DNA from: Latrodectus hesperus | Lineage: Eukaryota > Arthropoda > Arachnida > Araneae > Theridiidae | Assembly: GCA_037975125.1 (NCBI GenBank) | Contig: CM075857.1 | Coordinates: forward strand, 70,954,474 to 71,018,473 | Direction: 5' to 3' | Length of the DNA: 64,000 bases | Part shown: piece by piece, positions 55,724 through 64,000 of the stretch | How positions within the stretch are numbered: the stretch's first letter is position 1 | Layout: every line of letters starts with the position of its first letter | Notes under the pieces: model-generated | The model's input: only the letters and a program-made list of their open reading frames with translations | Told to the model about the DNA's origin: nothing | The model's database searches: none | Translations under genes and position numbers: made by a program

Positions 55724-55736
55724 ATATATATACATA

Positions 55737-55764
55737 CACTGCTGGACAATTGCTAAGGACGGAT
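55737..55764 (+). repeat. Left TIR of the Tc1 element
   Basis: 28 bp, CACTGCTGGACAATTGCTAA then GGACGGAT. It matches the right end exactly in inverted orientation. Confidence 0.92.
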
Positions 55765-55983
55765 CACAAATTGCAATGTAGCATAACATTAAACAAGACA
55801 TAAGGCCTAGTAGGATAAGATATAGTTGCCACACTGTTTAGACATTATAATAAAGAATATTTATTGTTCTGGAAAATACAAAAGCTGTGAAACATCTGAA
55901 AAAATAAAAATGTTCATTTGATGCATCATACAGAAAAATGGAACAATGCATCTAAAAGTCAGCAGGCACCTTGAAGAAAGGTA

Positions 55984-56980
55984 TCAGTACGGGATATGTC
56001 CACCGTGGAGTGTGATGCAACATTCCACACGTAGTATCATACTTTGCACAACATTATCCAGCAGCTGTTGAGGCAATTTATCCCATTCCTCTGGGAATGT
56101 TCGGATGCGGGTGTTTTTGTTTGTCGGAGGATAATTTCGACCAGCAACTTGCCTCCCCAAAGCATCCCACACATTTTCAATGGGGTTTAGATATGGAAAA
56201 CGTGATGGCCAAACGAGGCGTTGAATACCCTCGCTGTCTAGACAATCCTGAACAGCGAGTGTTCGATGACATGTTGCGTTGTCGTCCATAAAAACAAATT
56301 TATCCCCAACAGCACCACGGAAAAGACAAACATGAGGAAGTAGAACTTCATTAATGTTTCGTTGGCCCGTCATAGTCCCATCCGAAACCACATGTAGGGG
56401 CGTGCGGCTATTGATCATGATGCCGGCTCACACCATGACACTGCATGTCGGATATCGGTCACTTTCCTGGATATTTTCTGGACGATAAGCAGTGCCACTC
56501 TTGCGCCAGTTTGCGTCTACAATCCGATGACAGAATGAACCTACTCTCATCTGAGAATAATATGCATGCCCAGTCCTGTTCAGTCCAAATCCGCTGCTCA
56601 CGACACCCTTGCAAACGGGCAGTACGGTGCTGTCTGTTCAATGGGACACACACAACAGGTCTGAGGACGTATAGTCCTCCTCCCCTCAAACATCTGGCAA
56701 CAGTTTTTCGGAAGATCGGCTTTCCTGAGGCAGCAAGAAACTGATTTGCCATCTGCTGAGCTGTGGTGCGCCTGTTCCTTTTTGCTGATTGGACGATATA
56801 TCAGTCTTCTGCAGGCGTCGTACTTCTAACACGACCTCCCACGTGCCGCCTACTACACATTCCTGTAGTTTTAAATGACTTCCACAGCCGTGAAACAACG
56901 CTGTGAGCGATGTCGAACTCCCTGGCAACATCTGTTATTTTTCGCCCTTCTTCGATCTTTCCAATAATTCGGCCACGCAT
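55984..56980 (-). pseudogene. Tc1 transposase, broken
   Basis: About 333 codons from a likely Met at 56980 (MRGRIIGKIEEGRKITDVAR) to the TAA at 55984. The order is an N-terminal HTH (FDIAHSVVSRLWKSFK), a second HTH (RTTAQQMANQFLAAS), the first catalytic Asp in FSDESRF, the second in FMDDNATCH, and the final Glu in YLNPIENVW. The last two are 34 residues apart (DD34E). The usual SPDLNPIE reads FPYLNPIE. Lesions: a TGA at 56801-56803, a TGA near 56428 where Trp is expected, and a frame change between 56459 and 56418. The gene is dead but only mildly diverged. Confidence 0.88.
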
Positions 56981-57240
56981 AAAATCATCTAAGTGATGTT
57001 GGGAGCACTTGCCAAAAATTTCAAGTTCTTCTATTAAATCTTTTCTTTAAAACTTTGACTTGAAACAACAACTGTCCACACGCGTAAAAATCTTTAAAGC
57101 TCTTATGAACGCTATCACGTGATGAACAGACGTGGAAAAAAATTTGCATACGGATACTTCTTTTAACTATATCCCGCACTTATTCTAATTTTCCACATTT
57201 TGCTTCCTTTCATTTTGTGGTTGCTATGGATGATAGCGTT

Positions 57241-57268
57241 ATCCGTCCTTAGCAATTGTCCAGCAGTG
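57241..57268 (-). repeat. Right TIR of the Tc1 element
   Basis: Inverted copy of the left repeat, ending GTCCAGCAGTG before a TA duplication. Confidence 0.92.
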
Positions 57269-57270
57269 TA

Positions 57271-58659
57271 TATATATAATAAAACAAATATTAGTTATTT
57301 GTTTTTGTATAATTATGTTCACGGGCCGTTTTAATTTTATTTTAATACTATCTTGTGAGATTCTTTCATATGCATGTAAAAATTATGTATTTTTACATAT
57401 GAAAGTAAAGTTTAAAAGTTTTATTAATGTTTTATTTTTTAAATAATTTTATATATTCATTTCATATAGAAGTACAGTACAAAATCACATTCTGAAAGAG
57501 ATTTCCCAAATTTACTCTCAATGTTCGAAACAATAACAGTCTTTTTTTCATTTAGTAACGTATGGATAACTCCTGCCTAACGAAACTCTTGTTTTATTGT
57601 ATTCGGTGAGTAAAACACAATCAACTGGTTTTAGGTTACTCTGGATAAAGGCTAGTTTCAAATTACTATGTGTTTGACGAATAATGGCGTTGGTAAGGAA
57701 AACAAATACTATACCATAACCGAAACGGATATTCCAAAATTTGAAGGGACGATTCTTCAACTGACATATTTTGTAGGGATTGCTTCACATTTAACTTTGA
57801 CATGACAAGAAGAGAACAAATGAAACCAAATTCTAACAAATATAAATTCAAATATTTTCAGTTCATAAAACGCAAACATAAACTTTTAGTTAATACATAA
57901 AAATCAATATATTTTTTTCTGAGCAACAAAAAATATTCATGTAATAATATAAAACATTTAATCTTTCTTTAACTTTAATTTGTAATGTACGAAAAAATTT
58001 AAAAAATTTAAGAAAAATTTTATTTTCTGTACTTAACATTTTTGGTTTACTCATATTTAGTTCTTGTAGTATTTATTTCTTCAGTCAATTATGAATGTAT
58101 TCACAGAAGAGGTCAGTATCACACGGAATATACCCACACTCTAAGGTAAAAAACGCTCAATATTCTAAAGTTGAAGTCAAACAAATAAAATTATGTGATT
58201 CCATTTATTGTGATCAACTTCAGAATCACATAAAAGCTCATGCGATTTCATCATTTCGTGCATAAACATTAAAATTAATTTAATGCCATTTTTTAATGTG
58301 TAGAAATGTAAATATGTAGATTGTTTATAAAGATAATAGGTATTTGTCACCAGAATCCGGATTTAAAGACAGTAATGAAATAAAAAATACTAAATATAAA
58401 TTATGTTCACACACATACAAGTTCATTTTTTGTCTTAATTATTTAAATTATGCTTCGCTGAATTCAATGCTTCTGCGGATAGTATACTTTTCTAAAAAAA
58501 TAAATATGACAATAAAAATATAAATGTTTTAAAATATATATAAAGTTAGGAAATATCACTGACTTTCAGACCTCTGCTTTACGATAATCAAATGTTAGCT
58601 TAGGTATAATTTTCTTGCCATATTTGTTTACTTATTTTATTTTTAAAATACTCATATAC
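57271..58659. other. AT-rich stretch, nothing firm
   Basis: A less AT-rich patch at 57540-57850 is open on the - strand in two overlapping frames (for example FKFWNIRFGYGIVFVFLTNA). It is not recognised. The rest is low-complexity. Confidence 0.5.
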
Positions 58660-60480
58660 AACACAGATATGATACTAATAAATCACCTGGCTCTGACGGT
58701 ATACATCGTCCTATGATTGGTCATCGTGAATGGCTAAGTGGGTAGAAAATGGTTGATTTTTTAAATCTCTCTTTATTTCAAGCATTTATTGGTGTATTAA
58801 TTCGAATCAAGCATTTATTGTTTATATCTTAAAATCCGGTAAGGAGGTCAGCTCTCCTGGGAGCTATATAACTGTTGCATTGACATCCTTTATCTGTGAA
58901 CTCATGGTGAGACTTATTCTCTCAAGATTAAAATTCTATCAAAGAACAGGTGATTTGCTGCTACGGCAAATATTTATACAAAAAGGGACATATTAAAATA
59001 GACTAGATTTTATTTTACTGCCAGAATTTTCAAGTTGCACAAACCATAAAACCTATTAATCATACGGCTGATGCCCTTTTGGACTTGTCTAAGGCCTTTG
59101 ATACTGTTGAGGGCGAATGTTTATTATCAATCATTATGTTGTATTTGATATCAATGGCGAAACTCTTCCTTGGTTTTTCAGACTTTCTTTGGAGTAGATC
59201 CTTTAGAGTTAAATACAATAATTAAATGTCTGAGCCCTTTAACTTGAGATTGGGTATTCCAATGGATTAGATTTTGAGCCAAATTCCGTTTTGTCTTCAC
59301 ATTGCTGGTATTGAGAGAAAGAAATTTTATAAATAAGTAAAGTGGGAATCTCAGCTGAGGATATTATGAGCTGGCATTCTAGTTCAGAAATTGGTGTAAT
59401 TAAACAAAACCTAAATAGGGTTCTTGAAAAAACCCATGATTACATTCTATTTTATTGATAGATACTTTTACAAATATAGTTCTGACATTTTCTTGAAGGG
59501 AACACAGCTAAGTTATATTAAAAAGGCTAAACATGTGGAATACGCTTTAGACTAAGAAAATACAAGCAATAAACTTATTGATATACAGGTGGCCAGGGGT
59601 AGAAACAATTTAATATTCTTAAATTCATATGAGGTAAACTATCCATACAAACTTAAATATTCTTAAGTTCATGTCCGGTCGTGACTTGGGAAAGGATGAG
59701 CACTCACCGAAACACCTTTTCACTTTATGAGTTTTCCAATTTATGACTGCTTCCAATATCAATCTGAATGAATCCGTTCTAATTTATTTTAATTGTAAAG
59801 TAAGCAATTCAGGACTTCAAGAATTATAACAGGACTTCTTCTTGGTTGTCCAAATGCCATAACCCTCTATGAAGGTAACATGCCTTTTCTTTCATTGAGA
59901 AGAAATTATCTTCTCTCAAAATGTTACAAAAGAACTTCAGTTAAAAAAATCAGCAGAAAAATATTGCATTTAATTGACAGTTGTGTTTTAATACAATACT
60001 AACTGGATTACGTTAGAGGACAAGACAAGTATAGAAATTTTAGATTTTCACAATCAATTTTCTTTAAGTCACTCTATTCATTTTCATTGATGTTATCTCT
60101 ATGTTGAGATGGAAGGAAATGAAAAGTAGGACAACCTGGACAGGACTGCTGCTAATTAGGGTGTGATTCCTTCTTGGGCTCTCACATAGAGCGAGATCTC
60201 TTCCCTTAAGAAGAGGAAATCAAGCTGACTTGGAAGGATCACTCCCAATCAATTGCATTATTTTGGAGGAAGCCAGAAATCGTCTCTTTGGCTTTTAACA
60301 AGAAAATATTAAATGGCTTTCTCGAGCTACATTATAGATTATGTCAGAGCACTCACTTTCCATCAGGGTTTCAATCTTCCCTAGCATTATTTGTTTGGGG
60401 CTAACAAGGTGGCGCAGTCCATACATTATTTTGCATAGATTTTGAAAAGGACGAGATCCTCCAAGATCCTCTAATGTTTT
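58660..60480 (+). pseudogene. LINE (non-LTR retrotransposon) with RNase H, decayed
   Basis: Reverse transcriptase landmarks appear in order on the + strand across many stops. NKSPGSDGIHRPMIG (about 58675) is the fingers motif. LLDLSKAFDTV (about 59075-59112) is motif A with its catalytic Asp. FNLRLGIPMD and ILSQIPFCLHIAG (about 59240-59310) are the G-I-P-Q-G-S motif region. DIMSWHSSSEIGVIKQNLN (about 59360) follows the Y-x-D-D position. GNEK-stop-DNLDRTAAN (60115-60159) then matches an RNase H domain. LINEs with RNase H include the I, R1 and Jockey-related clades. The clade was not resolved. Confidence 0.75.
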
Positions 60481-60752
60481 AGACTTTTTGTATAATTTTG
60501 GTTTTAAGAAGAATGTCTAACTTTTACTAGATAATATGAGAATTGTAACAACAAATATTGTCAGGATCTTTTATTGCAATTTATTTTCATGTAGAATAAA
60601 TGAATGATCAGTAAATACTCCTAACAGCTTCATGCACTATGTATAAAATATATACAAATGTACTGGGAAACTTAGATAGTTGACTTCTATTGTGAATTCA
60701 TTTTGTGTTTCACACTATGCCCTCACTTTTTCTAACAGTTTTAGCGTGTGCA

Positions 60753-61025
60753 TGTAGCTGGTTTAATAGGAACAAAGAAATAAGTTCCTTAAATACCTCA
60801 AAATAATTTATTACAATTTAAGGTACAATTTGAGCACAACACAGAAACACACAGATACAGATACTACAAATAAAACATTATTACATCTAAAACAGTTAAA
60901 GTTGAAGGAAATAGGTTAAACATGAGAGTCATATGGTTATATGTCTCATTCCTCCGGTTGTTGGAGAGGGACTGGCCTCCCAGTGGACGACGCCATGGGT
61001 GGCGCTGCAGACAAAGGGCGCTACA
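60753..61025 (-). repeat. Probable 3' LTR of the second Gypsy element
   Basis: Bounded by TGTAG at 60753 and CTACA ending at 61025, 273 bp. The - strand carries AATAAA near the end farthest from pol. The bases GTGCA (60748-60752) are the candidate target duplication, unverifiable because the partner LTR is outside the window. Confidence 0.65.
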
Positions 61026-62748
61026 GACTCCCCCTCTGGCTCCACCGACGTCCCGGCAAGAAGACAGGATTGAGATTATGAAGCTGCTGAGGGTGTCGAC
61101 GTGGTCTTCCTCTACTTTTCAAAGGGAAAACGGGACCTTTATCTCTAGATGATTGTTGATAAGGCATCAACATACTGGTATAATAAGTACCGAGTACTTG
61201 ATCAGGGGCAGCAGGGTCTGCAACATCATATGTATTTGGTGATCTAATCGTTAGTATATTATAAGGTCCTTCACGCTTGGGCATGAATTTTTTACTTTTT
61301 TTGGTTTTAGACTTGTTTATGGGATGTAAAGTGATCCAAACTTTATCGCCTGGTTGATAATAAGCGGGTCTATGCTTCGTGTCGAAGTACTCCTTTCTTG
61401 CATCTTGTTTTTGTTCTACACGTTCTCTAATTAAGGGTGTAAGACGTGCAAATTCTTTCAAGTAAGGTGTTTTCTCTGCGACGAAGTTATCGTTATCAAT
61501 GACAGCTCTAATATCATGCTTGACATCATCTGTGGTTCAAAGCTCTCTTCTGAACTGAAGGTAAGCTGCCGTATGACCTGCAGAATCACATTTTGCAGTG
61601 TTTAAAGCAAAACGTATCATGGGTAATTTATCCTCCCAAGTATCATGTGAGTCACCAACTAGTATTGCTAATTTGGGTTTTAGGTCTCAATTTTTTTCGT
61701 TCAGCAGGGTTTGCTTGAGGATGGTATAACGGTATAAGATCTTGCTTAATACCCAGGATCTTACAAGTTTGTTGCATTACAGCACTGACGAACTGTACAC
61801 CATTGTCACTGATTACCCTTCTAGGTAGGCCATAGCGTAAGAAGACTTCTCCTACCAATATTTTAGAGCAATTGATAGCTGTAGTCACTTTTAGGGCAAA
61901 AAGTTTGACTCATCGTGTACTTGTATCTTCAACAAGAAAAATCCATTTTTTCCAGTTGGGGTCTCTGGGAGAGGACCAAACAAGTCTATTTCCAGTGTCT
62001 CAAATCTTTGTGAGTAATTAGACGTTCTAAGTAATCCAGCAGGTTTCTGGTTGTTATATTTGTGCAGATTACATTCAGCACAATCTTTTACGTATTTGGC
62101 GATAAACTTTCTCATGCTAGGAAAGAAATACCTAGAAGCAATTTTATGATATGTATTCTCAGCTCCACAATGTCCTGCAATGGGAGAATCATGATATTGC
62201 TGTAGGACACGTTCTCGCTCATGAAAAGGGACAACTAGCTGTGCTTCTTCTGACTCTGTTTCAGGCGAATATCGATACAGTATTCCCAAATTCATCAGAT
62301 AACCTCTACTAAACCAATTTACATAGTTTTCATCTTTCCGTCCACTTTCAAAGCAGTCTATGATCTTTCTTACATCCTCATCCTTCAATTGTTGTTCACG
62401 AATATCTTTAGATTTCCTGGATGGCAAATCTATGGAAATAGAGTTCAAGTTACAAACAAATTTGTCCACTGTATCAACTGGTCTGGACAGAAGATCTGCA
62501 ATTACATTAGATCTTCCTGTTTTCGGATATGACTGGATTTGAAGAGACCATCGAGCTAAGCGTCCGGATGGCGAATTAATACTCATAAGCCACTTCAAGG
62601 GTTGTTTATCAGATACAATAATAATTTCCTGATTTTTCACATACCCACGCAACTTTTCAAGTGCCCATACCATCGCTAGTGCTTCGCTTTCAGTAGTTGA
62701 ATAATTTCTTTCTGCCGAACTGAGCAATCGACTGGCATACTCAATCAC
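61021..62748 (-). pseudogene. Gypsy RNase H C-terminal part and integrase, frameshifted
   Basis: Three open pieces. 62748-61891 holds the second half of RNase H (ESEALAMVWALEKL, VSDKQPLKWL, ADLLSRP), the integrase HHCC finger (HDSPIAGH and DCAECNLH) and the first catalytic Asp (LEIDLFGPL). 61888-61652 holds the second catalytic Asp (VISDNGVQFVS) and the Glu (HPQANPAERK). 61461-61021 holds the C-terminal GPY/F module (KREGPYNILTI). Frameshifts fall at T/A runs near 61935 and 61690. An additional lesion near 61540 separates the last two pieces. Confidence 0.88.
61026..61043 (-). other. Polypurine tract of the second Gypsy element
   Basis: The - strand reads GGAGCCAGAGGGGGAGTC directly before the TGTAG start of the LTR. 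Confidence 0.7.
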
Positions 62749-63666
62749 ATGTTCTTCCGGTCTTTCTCCTTGGATGAGAACTGCTACTAGAGCATAATTA
62801 CTGGCATCATTTCTTAAGAGGAATGGTTTAGATCCATCTGGCTGAGATAAGACAGTTTGTGAGACCAGCCTTCTTTTTAATTCATCAAATGCTTTCTGTT
62901 CTGTATCACCCCATGTCCATTGTTTATTCTTTTTAGTTAAGTCACTAAGGGATCTAGCAACTTCAGTAAAATGGGGAACATATCTCCGGAACCAGGAACA
63001 AGTCTGTAGGAAGGATTGAACTTCTTTGACACATTTTGGTGTTGGAATTTATTGAATAGAAGATACTTTGTCAGCATCCACTTCCAGACCTTTTTAAGTT
63101 ATCCAATGACTTAAACACTTTACTCTGTTACAAGCAAAATGACATTTGCTTCTGTTAGCGTTCAGTTTAAATATAGAAAGTCTTTCAAACACTTTTCGTA
63201 AATCTGATAAATGTTCATCAAAAGTTTCTGATAAGATAATGATATCGTCAAGGTATGACAATGCAAAAACATCTTTGAGACTAGATCTAAATTTATCAAT
63301 GAGACGTTGAAATGTTGCTGGTGCGTTACGCAACCCAAAAGGCATACGTAAAAATTTAAAAGTTCCAAATGGACAGATGAAAGCAGTCTTCTCTTGGTTC
63401 GATTCATGCACTTTGACCTGATGATAACCAGATCTTAAGTCTATCGTAGAGATGTATTTCGTCGACTTGGCTTCAGTCAATAAGTCATCCATTCTAGGTA
63501 GTGGATAGTTATCCGGAATAGTCGTTGAGTTTAACTTACAGTAATCACTACACAATCTGATGGTACCGTTCGGTTTACGCACTAATACCACAGGACTTGC
63601 ATAAGGAGATTCACATTCCTCAATTATTTCTTCTGTTAGTAACAAATCTAGCTCTTTCTTCAACAA
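62749..63666 (-). pseudogene. Gypsy reverse transcriptase and RNase H N-terminal part
   Basis: The RT core runs 63666-63094: SPYASPVVLVRKPNGTIR, FLRMPFGLRNAPATFQR and catalytic Y-L-D-D (63244-63255). The same frame continues through the connection domain into RNase H (LLRNDASNYALVAVL) but is cut by in-frame TAA codons at 63094-63096 and 63049-63051. Intact motifs on both sides show recent, mild decay. Confidence 0.88.
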
Positions 63667-63917
63667 CTCTTTCTTTGCAGGTGTCTATACGGAAGTTCAG
63701 CAACAGGTAGGCTATTTCCAGTCTGGATTCTATGTTTAGTAAAAGGAGTAGGTTCTCCCACTGGATTGAAGTTATTTTCAAATTCTTCCAGCAATGAATT
63801 TAATTTGTGACGTTGTTCTCTTGTCAAGTGTTTTCCTTCATCATTTCTCAATTCCACGGAATTAGAGGTTTCTGAAATTTCAACAGACGTATCTGGAGAA
63901 GTTAATTTCTGCGACAT
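63660..63917 (-). pseudogene. Gypsy pre-RT segment
   Basis: Encodes the conserved lead-in to RT (KHRIQTGNSLPVAELPYR), preceded by LTREQRHKLNSLLEEFENNF. It is out of frame with the RT piece by a shift near 63670-63690. Protease should lie further right. Confidence 0.75.
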
Positions 63918-64000
63918 TATTACTTTTTCAGCACTTACGGTTTCGGATGTTTCATTATAAAATGGGTAATGTCTGTGTGGATATTAACTAAAATGCCATT

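Larger units (their letters stand above)
55737..57268 (-). mobile_element. Tc1 transposon (DD34E), inactivated
   Basis: 1532 bp with 28-bp inverted ends starting CACTGCTGGACAATTGCTAA, flanked by TA on both sides (55735-55736 and 57269-57270). One transposase gene lies on the - strand with several stops and a frameshift. Size and structure are typical of Tc1. Confidence 0.92.
60753..64000 (-). mobile_element. Second Ty3/Gypsy element, degenerate, truncated by the window edge
   Basis: On the - strand, from right to left, the domains are a pre-RT segment, reverse transcriptase, RNase H, integrase zinc finger and core, the integrase C-terminus, a polypurine tract and the 3' LTR. This is the usual Gypsy order, unlike the element at 779-6667. 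Several frameshifts at A-runs and two nonsense codons break pol. The 5' LTR, gag and protease lie beyond the right edge. Confidence 0.9.

Overview
This is AT-rich animal DNA, most likely from an arthropod and probably a spider or other arachnid. The lineage is an inference from base composition, very long (TA)n arrays, compact GT-AG introns and the mix of transposon families. No rRNA, authentic tRNA, operon or CRISPR array was seen. Most recognisable content is transposable elements. The only convincing cellular gene is a three-exon DUF4806-domain gene on the + strand (9299-12333), whose 5' end was not found.

Left block (1-8190, - strand): a decayed Bel/Pao retrotransposon (gag at 7826-6673, protease at 778-1) is split by a complete nested Ty3/Gypsy-type LTR element (779-6667). 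The inner element has 298-bp LTRs that look identical, a GAGTG target duplication, a primer-binding site, a polypurine tract and one uninterrupted 1516-codon ORF. Its pol order is protease, integrase, reverse transcriptase, RNase H. Integrase lies before reverse transcriptase, as in Gmr1-like elements, so this looks like a young and possibly functional copy.

Middle (8.2-38 kb): the DUF4806 gene, a diverged local repeat (11.2-13.06 kb), an unexplained GC-rich island (13.23-13.5 kb), a tRNA-derived SINE (14.6-14.9 kb), weak transposase and tRNA-like relics, one possible unidentified exon (26.2 kb), an imperfect hairpin (32.6 kb), and a mariner DD34D relic on the - strand (36.46-37.4 kb). Most of the rest is AT-rich DNA in which nothing was recognised.

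Right part (38-64 kb): a broken Helitron (about 38.28-42.91 kb, + strand) ending in CTAG. A 1931-bp Tc1/mariner-superfamily element with DD41D spacing and 276-bp inverted repeats sits inside a long (TA)n array (46044-47974). Further right are a tRNA-derived SINE (52.55-52.87 kb), a pogo-like relic, a 1532-bp Tc1 DD34E element (55737-57268) beside a perfect 18-bp hairpin, a decayed LINE with RNase H (58.66-60.4 kb), and a second, degenerate Gypsy element with conventional domain order that runs off the right edge (60753-64000, - strand).

The elements do not form a shared pathway. They record successive insertions: Gypsy into Bel/Pao, and TA-targeting DNA transposons into TA microsatellites. 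All reading-frame, splice and repeat calls were made by eye, without database searches.
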